Shown: piece by piece, positions 33,116 through 54,255 of the stretch
Numbering within the stretch: the stretch's first letter is position 1
Layout: each line of letters opens with the position of its first letter
Origin: Lindgomyces ingoldianus
Lineage: Eukaryota; Ascomycota; Dothideomycetes; Pleosporales; Lindgomycetaceae
Assembly (NCBI RefSeq): GCF_010093535.1
Contig: NW_022985165.1
Coordinates: forward strand, 2,215,701 to 2,279,700
Direction: 5' to 3'
Length of the DNA stretch: 64,000 nt
Program-made: the position numbers and the translations under genes
The notes under the pieces: generated by a model
The model's database searches: none
What the model saw: the letters and a program-made list of their open reading frames with translations, nothing else
What the model was told of the DNA's origin: nothing

Positions 33116-34938
33116 ATGGCGCAGCAGGGACTGGTATCTGGTTCTCTTCCTGTGTTCTATGGCAAACGAATGCAGGACGATGACACAGTCGAGCGTCCTA
33201 CCCAGAATGACAGCAAGAACCAGCTGGTCCGGCTTCCCATCAACCCGCCGAACGAGGCCCATCTATACCCCAGGATGCTATCGCCATCCAGCCCCATCCC
33301 GCCTATGGGCTCTCCTGGTATTAACTCCGGCACCTTATCTCAAGCTCCCTCTAAGCGAGCTACCACAGATTCAACCCGATATAGCACACATCCTTCCGAA
33401 GGCCAGAGAAGCGAAGACTACCATCACAGTCTCAGATTCGACCCTTACTACCCAGAATACCGAGTTCCAGAACGCGGATCCTATGTAGAAGACTACTACG
33501 AAGACAGTGACCGACCGCAAGCATATCGGCGCCCTGCGCGAAGATATTCAACCCGACCTCCGCCCGCTCATCAAAATTTCCCTAACCGCCATATGCGAGA
33601 TGCTGGAAGAGGTACCTACGATAGCACAAGCCGAAACATGGACCACGAATATGAACTAGACACTCCCATGAAACCTCATGTCCGCTACCAGTACAGTAGT
33701 GAAAATGATGATGTACGCCCAGGCTACTACGGCGATGGAGGACGAAGGGGACCACCCCGTCGTCCAGCTTCCACAGAAGAAGTCCTTCGTCTCCCATGGA
33801 CCATGTGGATGAACTCTAGCGCAAAGAACCGTAGGTCCTCCAAACCCAAGCTCCCAAGCAAAGTCCCCGTCCTCATTCGCGTCCCACCCCCCGTCATCGG
33901 ATTTAGACGGCGATCAAGCCCCCACCTTCCCCCCAACCTCGGATACTAATCCTATCCTAGACTTCGTAGCCTTCGTCGGTGAATTCGTTGGTACAACCAT
34001 GTTCCTCTTCTTCGCCTTCTCGGGGACTCAGGTCGCTAACATCGGGTCCGGCGACTCATCGAATAACACCACTACAGGCGCCGACACAGGTTTCTCGCCT
34101 ACCGTGCTGCAATACATCGCCCTTGTCTTTGGATTCTCGCTGATGGTGAACGTTTGGATCTTCTTCCGCATCAGTGGCGGCCTATTTAATCCCGCTGTCA
34201 CGTTTGCGATGTTGCTTACGCGTACACTAACCCCGGTGCGGTTTTCACTTCTGCTGGTTGCGCAGTTGGCAGGGAGTATTTTTAGTAGTTACTTGGTGAG
34301 TGTGCTGTTTCCGACGCCGTTGAATGTGAGGACCACTTTAAGTGCAAATACGAGCCTCGCGAGGGGCGTGTTTATTGAGGCGGTTTTGACGGCGGAGTTG
34401 GTGTTTACTATTTTTATGCTTGCGAAAGAAAAGCATAAAGGTAAGCGTGCATGCATCTTCCCTACCTGTTACTGTTGAGAACTTAGATCTGTCTTTATGA
34501 GGGCGTATGTATACGTGAGGTGCTAACTTCATCCAGCAACCTTCATTGCTCCTGTCGGAATTGGCCTCGCACTCTTCATCGCTGAACTTGTCGGCGTGTT
34601 CTACACAGGCGGAAGTCTGAATCCCGCACGCAGTTTCGGACCTTGTGTCGTTACAGGCATTTTTGATCACGAGCACTGGATATACTGTAATCCCCCTGCT
34701 TCTCCCTTCCCCGATTCCCCTATCTCCCTTCTCATTCTATTCTGGCCTATTCTATCGAGTCATGCACGAGCCACTGTCTAATCATGATTACCCAACAGGG
34801 CTTGGTCCCGCTATCGGCGCGATCCTCGCCGTCGCCTTCTACAAATTCATCAAGATCTTGGAATACGAGATGGCTAATCCAGGCCAAGATGACGATGCCC
34901 ACGACCGTCATCAGAAAGAGATGAGCCATGAGCCATGA
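33116..34938 (+). CDS. Aquaporin / aquaglyceroporin (MIP family) with long N-terminus
   Basis: Exons 33,116-33,830, 33,961-34,440, 34,537-34,686 and 34,799-34,938; 494 residues. Intron 1 has a good branch site (TACTAAT) near its end. It joins AKN|HFVAFVGEFVG, and intron 3 joins IY|WLGPAIGA. About 235 N-terminal residues are polar, rich in Tyr, Arg, Pro and Ser, and presumably a cytosolic regulatory tail. The channel follows, with six membrane segments and two half-helix loops: GGLFNPAVTF and GGSLNPARSFGP. Both NPA boxes are intact. RLPWTMWMN just before the first membrane segment is a usual fungal aquaporin signature. Water or glycerol specificity cannot be set by eye. An in-frame ATG at 33,053 would add 21 residues; 33,116 is preferred. 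Confidence 0.88.
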
Positions 34939-35584
34939 TATCTGTATGTCTGTCTCTCTGTATCAGTCTTTCTATCGTTTCATCTGCAAATGGGATAAAA
35001 CGAAGTTGTGAGGCGTGTTATGGTGATCCTTTGTGGAATAATGGTATCGGGTTTGATCTGAGTTGGTCATGGGGCTATGGAATGGTCTCGGGTCAGGGAT
35101 GTGGAAACTTTTCGGGAATGTGGATTTCTTGATCGGTCGCATGGCAAGTTTAGGGATAATGTGCGTTAAGACGACATGGCTTTATCCACAAGAGCATGAA
35201 TAACTTTTTACAGAGTTATGTTTGTATTCATGTAGTTATTTCGCATGGTGTACTTTAGGAATGCGATGACACGCATATGTGAATGATATGATGCGATACT
35301 AAAGCTTTATAATATGAGACGTATTGAAGTGGGTGGAAAGTAGTATGGCTCCTGCGCTAAACAAATGTTCAGTACCGAGAAGAGGCGAGGGAGATGTTGA
35401 GGTGTACTTCGGCCTTAGCAATTTTTACCGAGAATAGCGATGTTTGAGGAACAGCTCTTTCCTTCCATTTATCTAACGTATGACGTATGCTTCAGGAGAA
35501 TATGGGTTGAGTGACATTGTTTTTCCCATCACCAATATCAACGCAGTACCATATAGTATTCTTTGTTATTTTCCCAGACTATTC
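34939..35584. other. Intergenic region between convergent genes
   Basis: About 650 bp between the aquaporin stop and the helicase stop. No supported gene. Confidence 0.45.
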
Positions 35585-37867
35585 CTACCCCCTAAACCCT
35601 TCGGGCTCAGCCTGACTCACATCTCCCTGAATATTTCTCTCCTCCCTTCCCTTCGCCCTATTCGCCATCCTGGCCCCCTTCCGATTATTCCCAAGTCTTC
35701 TCTCATACCCACTCTTCGTACTGATTCTCATCTTCGCTCTGCCCTCCCCATCCTTAACCGTACGTCTCGCCTCCACCCCCCTCTTCTTTAATAGCTGTTT
35801 ATCACGTTTCGTCGGTGTGGGAAGAGCATCTAGCAGCCATTGCTTAACCGTTACCTCATCCTCTCCCTTGCCTTTCAACTTCTCACTCGCTTGGATGACA
35901 TTCGCTACATTCTTGACGTACGGGATATCTTCTTGTGTGTAAAACGTCACTGCAATGCCTCCCTCGCGCCCTGCCCTTCCTGTTCTACCAACACGGTGTA
36001 TGTATGCCGCTGCGGAGTTCGGGACATCGTAGTTAACGACTCCATTCAAGCCTCGGAAATCGACGCCGCGGGCGAGGAGGTCCGTTGTAATAAGAACCCA
36101 GACCTCGCCGCGGCGGAAGCGCGCCATGATATTTTCGCGAGCAGAGGGGGAGAGATCGGAATGCAGTACAGCGATTCGAGAGCTACCGCCTGCTGCGGGG
36201 GGGATGTCGTAGAGTAGTTCGGAGTGAAGGGCTACGGCGCGTGGAATTGTCTGTGTGAACACTAGGAATGGTGGCCGAAGGGATGTAGCCATCTCTGTGG
36301 AGGGAGTGGCAGTGGAATGTAAGAGATTCCTTACGCCTAGAAGTTTGCCTTGCTCAGTGGCGGCGTAGATGAGCTTGTGGGCGATGTTTGGGATTGCGGT
36401 GTCCTTTAGGCCGACAACTAATCGGATAAGCGGTGCCCGGGGGGGAAGCTCCGAACATGTGGAAGATATTGTTTTCCAACGGTTATTGAGAGTTTTTATG
36501 GCGAGAGCTTCGATATTAGAGCCCATAGTTGCAGACCAGAGACCAACTCGGAGAGAAGGATGTGTGCAAGCATTCCAAATAGATAACGTCTGTTCGCGGA
36601 AGAGGGGATCAAGGAGAACATCGGCCTCATCTAGGACTAGATATCGTATATTCGGGAGCTTCGACAATCGATTATCGTGATGTTTCAACCCGTTTAAGAG
36701 AGCAAGTGGTGTTGCCACAAGTACGGCAGATTTAACCATCCCCGCTCGTCTCCGTTTGCGTTTCCACTTTTGTGAAATCGCCCCGCTGCTCTCTGAGCCA
36801 GTTGTGCCTCCCTCATTGCTATCGGATTCCTTAGCTTGCTCGGAATCAGCTTCAGGAGCCTCGTCATCTGACCGCTCAACGACTTCCATTCCTTTCTTCA
36901 TAAGTGTGGCTTTAACACTGGTACCCTTGGTGAGTTTCCGTGCCTCATTGACAATTTGTGAAGCTAGTTCCCTTGTCGGAGCGATAATTATTGCGCGAGG
37001 TCCTTGGGCCCTTGACTCTGATGGATTCCTGCTCTCAGACTGAAGAGCACTAATGAATGGTATCAAGAAAGCTATTGTTTTCCCACTCCCAGTGGGCGCG
37101 ATAGTTAGAAGATCGATATTCCCTCCCAGGTCACTTCCTGGTGCGCTAGAACCACTCCAGCCTACTTTGCCCTCCTGTTTGTTCCCCAGTAGCAATGGCA
37201 AAGCTCCCAGCTGAACCTCAGTGGGCATCGTATATCCTTGCGCCTGTAAATTCTCTGCCAGTCCTCTCGAGATTCCATATCGTGTCCTCAACTGGGTGAA
37301 AGACGTCAAGGGCTGTGGATACAATTGGGCCTTCGCATTCTTCTTCGTCTTGTTGCCAGTCTCCTCCTTATCTTTTTCTCGCTTCTTTGACTTCTTCTTC
37401 TTCTTCTTGTCTTCACTAAGCGCCTCCTCTTGCAGAGTGAAGCCCTCCAGCACTACGATCTTCAGCTTGTGCGACCGTAAAACTCGTTTGCATTCGTCCT
37501 GGTCGTATGCCTCCTCAGCACAATGAGCCCCCACCTGGTTACCCGGGACGCTAACAACTTGATCACTTCCTTTCTTCCTTTTCCCTAGGACAGGTCCGGG
37601 ATCCATGCCATTCTCCTTGGGCCCAGGTTTGAACCGTTCCGCACCATGACAAAAAAAGTCCAAATCGATTGGGAGTGCCGAAAACTGCTCTGTGGTATGT
37701 TCACCCCTCTTGCGTTTCTTGTTTGCACTTGGAACTTGTGACGGTCTATCATCCTCGTCATGCCCGAAGAGTTGTGGATTCGCGACCGCACCGGATGAGG
37801 GAAGCTTCTGGGTCGGCGAAGTCTGGGGGCCCTTCGCTGATCGTGAGAGTAGTTTGAAGACATTCAT
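35585..37867 (-). CDS. rok1: DEAD-box ATP-dependent RNA helicase, Rok1/DDX52 type
   Basis: Single-exon gene of 760 residues. Rok1 is a nucleolar helicase needed for early cleavage of pre-rRNA and 18S rRNA maturation. All helicase motifs are visible in order: Q motif YTMPTEVQLG, APTGSGKT, PTRELASQI, a TP-box ATPLALLNG, DEAD in VLDEADVLLD, SAT in SATMGSN, ITTDLLARGVDF and HRVGRTGRAGREGG. The N-terminal third is charged, with Lys runs typical of nucleolar proteins. An acidic then basic insert (ERSDDEAPEADSEQ.., KWKRKRRR) lies between PTRELA and the TP box. The basic C-terminus ends in Arg/Lys-rich sequence. ATG 37,867 starts the ORF. Head-to-tail with the ATP synthase gene, 466 bp apart. Confidence 0.9.
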   Translation of the reverse strand: MNVFKLLSRSAKGPQTSPTQKLPSSGAVANPQLFGHDEDDRPSQVPSANKKRKRGEHTTEQFSALPIDLDFFCHGAERFKPGPKENGMDPGPVLGKRKKGSDQVVSVPGNQVGAHCAEEAYDQDECKRVLRSHKLKIVVLEGFTLQEEALSEDKKKKKKSKKREKDKEETGNKTKKNAKAQLYPQPLTSFTQLRTRYGISRGLAENLQAQGYTMPTEVQLGALPLLLGNKQEGKVGWSGSSAPGSDLGGNIDLLTIAPTGSGKTIAFLIPFISALQSESRNPSESRAQGPRAIIIAPTRELASQIVNEARKLTKGTSVKATLMKKGMEVVERSDDEAPEADSEQAKESDSNEGGTTGSESSGAISQKWKRKRRRAGMVKSAVLVATPLALLNGLKHHDNRLSKLPNIRYLVLDEADVLLDPLFREQTLSIWNACTHPSLRVGLWSATMGSNIEALAIKTLNNRWKTISSTCSELPPRAPLIRLVVGLKDTAIPNIAHKLIYAATEQGKLLGVRNLLHSTATPSTEMATSLRPPFLVFTQTIPRAVALHSELLYDIPPAAGGSSRIAVLHSDLSPSARENIMARFRRGEVWVLITTDLLARGVDFRGLNGVVNYDVPNSAAAYIHRVGRTGRAGREGGIAVTFYTQEDIPYVKNVANVIQASEKLKGKGEDEVTVKQWLLDALPTPTKRDKQLLKKRGVEARRTVKDGEGRAKMRISTKSGYERRLGNNRKGARMANRAKGREERNIQGDVSQAEPEGFRG

Positions 37868-38333
37868 CGTGTCTACAGCAATTAGAAGAATCGTGCTTTC
37901 ATCTCATAATCGCTTCCGCACAGCGACGGCGGCGTTGTCGTGCGATTGAACTTGTATGAAAGACGGTGCGAGGTCTTGGGTGAAATATTTGAGCCTCAGC
38001 CATCGGAGCACGATTATTCCGATCCGATCGGCACGAAATATCTTGGCATTGGACATGTGGAAGAAAGCAGGAAAGTATCCGTGGATGATAAAGATGCAGT
38101 TCCAATACTTGCATATAGGAAAGGGAATTCTAAAACAGAACATGGGCAATAGTACAGCGTCGATCCGCCTCGTGTGCATTACTCGTACACAGTTTCCATC
38201 CGACCTCACAAACGTACAAATCAAGTCTGGTATTCATGCTTTGTGCCATTGAATCCTAGCCCTGCGCCATCCACATTTACATCCGGAGCACTTAAATATG
38301 CCCCCTGCGTACAATCGGATTGTGGTGTTATGT
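37868..38333. other. Intergenic region upstream of the helicase
   Basis: 466 bp holding the helicase promoter (leftward) and the 3' end of the ATP synthase subunit gene. No supported gene. Confidence 0.45.
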
Positions 38334-39251
38334 TCAGTGGTGTGCCGGAGCGCTGGATCGGTATCCAACAATCTTGAACCGGCCAATCATTTGGCCAACG
38401 GTGAAGAAGCCAATGACCTCTGCAGAGACCACACCTGCCGACGCCCATTGTGCCATCGAGAGGTTCCTCAGGCGGTTGAGAATGTTCGCGGGTTGTAGAG
38501 CGCTGGAGGTTGACGTCTGGGCGAGGAGCGTTGCAGGATTCCGGAGGCCGTTGATGACGGGTTGGAAGTAGCTTTGGAAGGTCGCGAGGTCACTGAAGTA
38601 GCGATTAGTATACCCTATTGGGGAGCATGGTCCGGCGTTCGTGGCTTACGGGGGACTCATCTTCCGCTGCTGGGCCACGAGCTTTCCCAGCTCCAGGCCG
38701 ACTTTAGAGTAGTAGACGATGTAAGGAATCATTGCTGGAGAGGAGAATAGTCAGCGAATATTGTTCCCGAACGTGCCTGCAACAAAGATTTGAGGCATCA
38801 ATTGGTCGGGGGGATCAGTCAATGTGCGATATTCGACGCGCCCCATTCCGAGCTCCGGGAGTTGGGAACAAATCCCACACCCTATCCTATCCCATCCCAC
38901 CTCGAGCTGCTCGTGCATGTTTTAAAGCCCATGACAATATCCCGAAAGCCAATTGGTGCCGCCCTCCCGTCGAAAGCTGATGTACTGACATTGGATGCCT
39001 CCGATCAACCGCCCTGTTCGTCCCCCAACATTTCCCAGCGCCCCCGCTGTCGCTGAGCCGGCCTTGGTGAGCGCGGAGCTAGCCGAAGAAGTCATTCTCG
39101 ACAAGCCCTCGGATGCCTTGGACTGCAGGTTGGACGTCTTCTCCTTTGCCGCCGCCGCGACCTCGGAAGTCGACGAGGCATTGCGCATGCCCGCACGTCG
39201 AGCAGCGAATTTCGAGTACCGCAGCACGGTACGTGATGCAGCGAGAGACAT
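38334..39251 (-). CDS. ATP20: Mitochondrial ATP synthase subunit g (Atp20)
   Basis: Exons 39,251-38,990, 38,734-38,650 and 38,592-38,334, joined in frame to 201 residues. Subunit g is an accessory Fo subunit of the inner membrane that supports dimers and cristae shape. The N-terminus is basic and Ser/Ala-rich (MSLAASRTVLRYSKFAARRA), as for an import sequence. The family core IVYYSKVGLELGKLVAQQRK is split over exon 2 and DLATFQSYFQPV opens exon 3. The C-terminal membrane segment GFFTVGQMIGRFKIVGY contains a GxxxG (VGQMIG), the motif used for dimer contacts in yeast. The first intron is 255 nt, long for this window, but both sites restore IQ|SMIPYIVYY. A nonstandard GTCAGT donor is used there. 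Confidence 0.88.
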
Positions 39252-39641
39252 TGTGACAGGGAAAGAGAAAGGAGAGGAGATGGAGACGATGATAACACGG
39301 GCGTCGGGTTGAAGGTTGCGAGCTCTGGACTTCAGATTTTTCCGAAGTCTGACCTGTAGCGTGGCCTGTGCGTTCGGGGAATTCAGGGACTGGCCCCTTC
39401 ACTTCAACACAACCACCCTCACTTCACTTTGGACATCATCTTCCTCACCTCTAGTGTTGAGGATTGCGAGTTCCCATTTATCTGTGTAGGCATCTATCGA
39501 ACCTTTTCACTCCATGGCCGCTCCCCTGGAACTAACTATCTTCCCCCACCCTAGAAGGAAGCCTTTTGATGTAGGTTAACAAAGTCGACATGTTCCTCGT
39601 CTTCCTTTCACGGCAATTGAGAGCTATTCCTAATTTGAAAC
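39252..39641. other. Intergenic region between ATP20 and glutathione reductase
   Basis: 390 bp containing the ATP20 promoter and the glutathione reductase 3' end. No supported gene. Confidence 0.45.
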
Positions 39642-48295
<8,654 letters not shown>

Positions 48296-49777
48296 ATGTT
48301 ATCATTAGCTTTTCAGATTCCCCCGAATTGGAGTTGGTTATGGAATTTTGTTGCTCTGTTGTATGTGAACACTCCTACGCTCGCCGAGCCATTGCCTGCT
48401 CATCTTGGAGTGTCTGGGTCTACGGACTGACATTGAATTATAGTCTGTTCCGCTATGTGAGGCTATGGGCCAATCTGGTCGCATACTATAACGACAGGGC
48501 CACCCAGCCTGTAGAAGAGCCCACTCTGTCCTCAGAGGACGTTACCGTCATCATTCCTACCGTTGCCGAAGACATGCCACAAGTAAAAGAGACACTTGAG
48601 ACAGCTTGGAGGCTAGAGCCTTCTGAAATCATCCTCGTCACGCCTGATTCACGGATCAAGCGCCTATATCAGATGGTTGAGGAGATGGGCTCTCCCAAAA
48701 AAATCCGTGTGCTATCTGTCAGCCAGGCCAACAAGCGCCGACAGCTATCTCGAGCCATCCCGGAGGTCATGACGAAGATTACACTGCTCCTGGATGATGA
48801 TGTATGGCTTCCGGAGAAGTTCTTGAAGTGGATATTAGCACCATTTGAAGATGCGCAAGTCGGCGGCGTGGGGACAAACCAAATCCTCCGCCGGAATGAC
48901 CGCTCGAATATCTGGGAGTTCCTCGGCGCGATATACTTGGTCCGCCGAAACTTCGACTGCACAGCGTGCAACTGGATGGATGGAGGACTTCCGTGTCTGT
49001 CCGGAAGAGCCGTGGCTTATCGAACCGAGATCTTGCAGGACCCGAACTTCACCTACGGCTTCACCCACGAGACGTGGGGCAGCGACCACTTCCTAAATGC
49101 TGATGACGACAACTTCATCACCCGGTGGTTGTTCTCGCACGGGTGGAAGATCCAGTTCCAGCACCATCGCGAGTGCGAGGTGGAGACGACGCTGGAGAAC
49201 GACTCGAAATATCTAAGGCAATGCTTGCGCTGGGTGCGCAGCAATTGGAGAAGTAATCTAACCAGCCTGAGCGAGCTGCATATGTGGAAGTAAGTTGCCA
49301 AGTGTTCCTCCGTGTAACTGGAATTCTGGTGTGTCGTTACGCGCCAAGCCACCCCTGCCCCTGCCTTGCCCCTCCCCTCCACCTCCACTCTTCGCTGCAG
49401 TCAGGCCTATCGCTAACCCCTCCTTGCGTGACAGGAATTATCCGTGGTCTCTGTACGCCGTCTTCCAGACGACCGTCACGCAATGGGCGTTCCTCTACGA
49501 CTGCCTCTTATTCGCCTGCTTTTACTTTGCGTTATCTGAACTTGGGTACTCTGACTGGCGGTGCGAGCTGCTCTGGGCCTTGTTCCTCGGTCACTATGTC
49601 TTCTCCAAGACGATCAAGCTTATGCCGCATTTGTTAAGAAACCCGGGCGATGTTCGCTTCGTCCCCGTTTCGGTCCTTTTTGGGTACTTCCACAATTTGA
49701 TCAAGCTGTACGGCTGCATTACCGTCACAGAGGTATACCACCCCCCTGACATGAGCGCCAGACTAGCAGACTTCTGA
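48296..49777 (+). CDS. Family 2 glycosyltransferase, Cps1/hyaluronan-synthase-like
   Basis: Exons 48,296-48,360, 48,444-49,289 and 49,435-49,777; 417 residues. Exon 1 is only 65 nt; its GTATGT donor and the TATAG acceptor with a CTGAC branch site join FVAL|FLFRYVRLWANLV and give a membrane-anchoring N-terminus. The GT2 domain follows: DVTVIIPT, Asp triplet 139-141 in LLLDDDVWLP, GGVGTNQIL, a second Asp triplet 242-244 and QCLRWVRSNWRSN at about 281-293, the usual acceptor-site region of processive synthases. The C-terminus has several hydrophobic segments (YAVFQTTVTQWAFLY, LLFACFYFALSEL). Relatives include Cryptococcus Cps1 and fungal GT2 proteins needed for hyphal growth on surfaces. The polysaccharide made is not predictable. 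A frame starting at 48,328 without exon 1 is the alternative. Confidence 0.85.
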
Positions 49778-52700
49778 CGACTTCTGACATTAGACAACCT
49801 GGGGCACGCGTGAAGGAGCAGACACGGACGATAATATCAGAATGATTCCGATCCCAAACATGTGCACAATCACGCCTCCACTAACACCACCGCCACCAGC
49901 AGGGCCTGTGCTCCGCGAGCGAGGCGCCGTTCCGATGCCGAATGTTGTGAGTTGAAAGAGGAGTACCATATCCGCGTTGGTCAGCAGACCCCGGACAGGC
50001 GCGACTTGGCGCGCGTTGAGAAGCAGTAATCTATAGACGATTCGACGATGCGCTGCGTATCGACGGCCACAGGCCTCACCAGGCGCCCGACAGAGTCGAG
50101 GGCAAGGTTCTTGGGAACCAGGAAAAGAAGCGAATGGGTCACTAAAAAGGGTTGGGGGATACACGGCGTTCAGCGGGGTCATCATCCATCATTGTTTTCT
50201 CAAAATTGAAGCGTTCCTGATCTCGGGCAAAGCGAAGATCTCGCCCATGTAGTGTATGCAAAAGTCGTTTTGGCCAAGTGCACCTGGTGGCTGTCAGTGT
50301 CTCGTTCTCGCGCGTCCAGTTCCATCGAGATTTTGTGCAACACGCGCCACATGGCTCGCTTTTGCACAAGACTGATTCTGCCTCCGGCTGCACAAACTTA
50401 ATTCGGACCTCACTACGATCGGCCTACTCCAGGCTCCATACGAGTCCACGATCTTGGTGTTCTAGATACAACTACTGCCATCACCCCGCTACCTTTAGCG
50501 TTCATCTCAGCCCGCACGGGCCTCCGTAGCGCGAACCATCTCTCCCGCGCTGAGGACGGGTTCGCGCAGCGCTCGGTTTGACGGCGTGCTTGTTCGGGAA
50601 GCTGGTGGCAGGTTATCGTACTGCCTCAGGCAAGGAGCCATCGTCCACCGGGTTACGGTCGTTATTAGGAAGGGCAATCTGCCGACGACCGGTCCAGTCT
50701 GGCAGGTGGATTGATTATCTCCTCGTTACCTCGGACACCAGGTTGGGGCTTTTGCACCGAGAAGAGAGAGCCCTCCCAGGTCGTCTCCACTCTCGGCCAC
50801 CGCCCGGGTCAGGACGCCCAAGGCGCCTGCGGTGTTTTTGTTCGCTGGCTGCATTTGGGGCCGAATGGCGCACTTTGGACCTGCGAGCTTAGCGGACGCC
50901 GATGGCGCTGAGGGGTCAACGATGGCTGCTCCAACCACCAACATCTTGTTCAGCGCAAGCCCTGCAGCGGCCTGTGGGTCTTGCTTGGAGCCTTTTCGTG
51001 GAAAAACTTGTCGGCAGCAGATTCCTCGTCCGCTGAATCCATCCTCTTCCGGCATACCATCATCATTGTCATCATCGACTCCCGCGGACAGCCATGGCGG
51101 TTTACCCTAGTACCGCAGATGACGAGACGACGTATCTTTCTCAACCCGAAACGGACACCAGTCGCCCCAGGATTTAGGCGAACTCTCACAAGAGGGACCT
51201 TTATCCAAACTTTATGCTCGTCATCTCCCGCTCCCGCAGGCCAGTCGACATCTCAGCTGAGGCGCCGGATTGCAGCCGAAAACGGAGCAAGGCCAGTTCC
51301 ATGTGCAACTAGAGGTTAGTCATGACTTGCTTGAGACAAAGAAAGGAACCTTGGAACAAGCTCACTGAGCCTTGGCGACGAGACAGATGCATTGTTTACA
51401 TCTCGTCAACATCTGATAGCCATGAATGCATGCAGTATGGAGTGACCCGGCCTCCCATCCGCAGAAATACATGCCACTTTCGGAGCGGGCGAGTGTCGAC
51501 TATCCCGGCTGCATCGCGTGCCGCTTACAGGGCCCATATTTCACCAATGGGAAAAAGAACGATGTACCATTGGTACCTGGAAGGATTGTCAATCAACCAG
51601 AGACTCGAAGTGTCCAGGTGCAGGCGGAGCGAAAGCGCCACGCTCAGTCAAACCGCTGTCGGCGTTGATGTTGCTAGGAATAATCCAGAACAGAACCTAT
51701 CTTGTTGGTCAAAGTATTAAGAAGGTAATCTGGATATGCGACTGTCGACTCTAACTCCGAACTGGAATACCGACTTCCTTGAAGTGGACTCACTCGTGCG
51801 TGCCGTCATCAACACCAGACATTTATTTTTCGCTCAACAACCGCTCAATGGACACCATACCGCTGGGTCCCGTGAAAATTCTTCACCGACTGTCATTCGC
51901 CGGGGAACTGGGATACGGCGCATAAGAAAAACAACTCAGTAAAGCGACTTCCTTCACCGTTCAAGCCTTCGCACACGTATACATGAGTTGACCATTGCTC
52001 TGCGTAAGTTGAAACATGCAACAAGCTGTACGTCGGTCTGGGTTATCCATATTCCTTGCACTTACGAGGGATCTGTCGTTCCATCTTTCTGTCATTCGCG
52101 CGACCCGTGTGTTGGGTTTCTACGTGTAATTTTCACACTGTAATTCAACCTCTCCCGGCCAATTGTTTTCTAACTCTGCTGTTCTTTGTCTTGCCTGTTA
52201 GATTTATGCATCGACGTTACTTTCTAAGGTTACTAGTGAAGCATCTCCACGACCGTCGATTTCCCACACTCATCTTTTACAATTCCGAATCCTGCTAGAC
52301 ACATTTCTCCCCTGCCTTATCCTATCCTTGTCGCTTTCAGCTGAGTTGGGTCTTCGAGTCGTGTTTGCCAAGATCTTGTTGCGAAGATCTTTAGATCTAA
52401 AGCATCGTTCCCGTCCCAATGCAGACTACTATAGTATGTCTGCCATCACGGGTCTCTTGAGGGATGAAGGGAACCACTGAGAAAGCAAATTCCCCAAGGC
52501 TCACCCTCCGCTAACGGTGCATGCATACGATCTAGCATTAAAGGAACTAGAGCTCCTCTAGGCTTCCCTACCAGTACAATTAATAGTGTCCTCAACAATC
52601 AAGATGCGCACACCAACCTCAGATATAACATTCGGAAGCATTCCGGCTTCCGCAGCTGGGTCGGCAATCGACAATCTTGCCCTCCCCGTGGAGCTCAGAC

Positions 52701-54255
52701 GCCTCCGAGAGCGACAAGCCTTCCCAGAATCGCATGCCAGATACTTTCCAGTCAATGAATACGGAGTTCACACTTGACGTCTTCCCCGCAATTCCGCATC
52801 CACACATGCATAAGGCTCTGCGGGATGTATCTTCGGGGTGTTCCTTGCAAGAACAGGTAATTGCAACTTCCACGGATTCTTCAAATGCACAATTGTTCTT
52901 GCAAGATGTTGACATTCACGATCCTCCTCGATGTTTCAAGCCAATTAATATTGTGAACTTAATTCAATACCCTGGCTGCACAGGCCTATACAAGCACCAA
53001 GCCGAACAGCCATTCAGTTCCGAACCCGAGTATTCCCGAGAATTCCGGTGCACACACTTGAAACTTCCGACAGGTTGCCGCACAGCTCTTCGGCACCTTC
53101 GACGCGTTTTCACCGGTCGCGCGCCAGCTTACCTTACGTCTGGCACCAGCGAAGTTACCAGTAGTCGTCAGGTCCCACACCGGCTATCCCATCTGACAGT
53201 ACATCAAAACTACCCAAACCCCTCCAAATAGTTTTTTAACAAGACCAGATCTCGGCCAGACATGCACCAGCCCTATGCAACGCACTGAATCAGCTTTCAA
53301 CCAAGTGTCCATCAAGGTGAACCCCGCCCCCACTGTACACGGGCCCTAGTTGGTAATTGTTTGCTATCAGATCCAATCGAGTCAACAAATGAGCACTCTC
53401 GGAGAATGCATTGCTCGGGTCTACGGCTTCTGTTGTGAGTCTAGCCACCACTCGCGGACAGAATTAGACCCGGGAATGAGCAATTGCCGTCGAAGCCAAC
53501 GACGGGCACCGTCAGGTACAGTGGGAGGAAACGTATCTCCTATCCGTTGATTGTGAGGGATACTAAGAGGACTTCTTTCTCCTTTGATCGAACTGCGTTC
53601 AGATGTGTGACTAGAAGGGGCACGGAATTGATGTGTCGATCTCGTTGAAAACTCTTCACTCCACGAGAAGAATACACGTCCTCGGACGAGTTGCTCTCGG
53701 CGCTTCCTCCCCTGCTCTCCCGCTGGTCCATCGGTGCAATTCACGTGACTGTCGGTGTTTACCAGGGTTCGGCGCACTTTACCCCGGTTCGAATATGCCC
53801 ATCACCCCAGGCTGTCACACCAACCCAGGGTCTGCTTCCTACCCCACTTTGACATGTGCACAGCGTCGATACGTGGGATTTTCCAGGGGTTCCAGCCTCA
53901 TTCGTATCGTCTGCTGCCAATTCAGGGTCTTCGAGCCTTTTTGCTCGAAAACGACTCTGTACCTGTCGAGAACTTTCAGGCCTCCTGTCGCCCCGAGCTG
54001 TTGGGTTCGAGGTTGCATCTGTGGTCTGAGGCATTAACTGCGGTAATTGTTCTGGCTCAAGGTTGGTTGACCAGCACTTGATGTCGGCTATCTCGTCTTT
54101 TGCCCAACTCACTGTTGCACATCTAAGCAAAATTACATCGATCACTGATGCAACACTAAGCAGAGCCTCAAATAGTACCCCCCCGATCCAGCACCAAGTT
54201 TACAGTCCTTCCGAATCGAGATTTAGGCTGTTCTTTCCTCAAGGTTGTTCACCAT
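49778..54255. other. 4.5-kb stretch with no supported gene
   Basis: Normal composition, only short unsupported frames on both strands. I found no tRNA, conserved motif or exon chain. Together with the upstream stretch it leaves the GT2 gene alone in about 12.5 kb. Confidence 0.5.

Noticed and set aside
49790..53231. Frames at 49,790-50,185, 50,981-51,319 and 52,677-53,231 as small proteins
   Set aside because: No recognisable family, no signal peptide or repeat pattern and no supporting splice structure.
53779..53800. tRNA-like GGTTCGAAT box
   Set aside because: No matching acceptor, D or anticodon arms could be folded around it.
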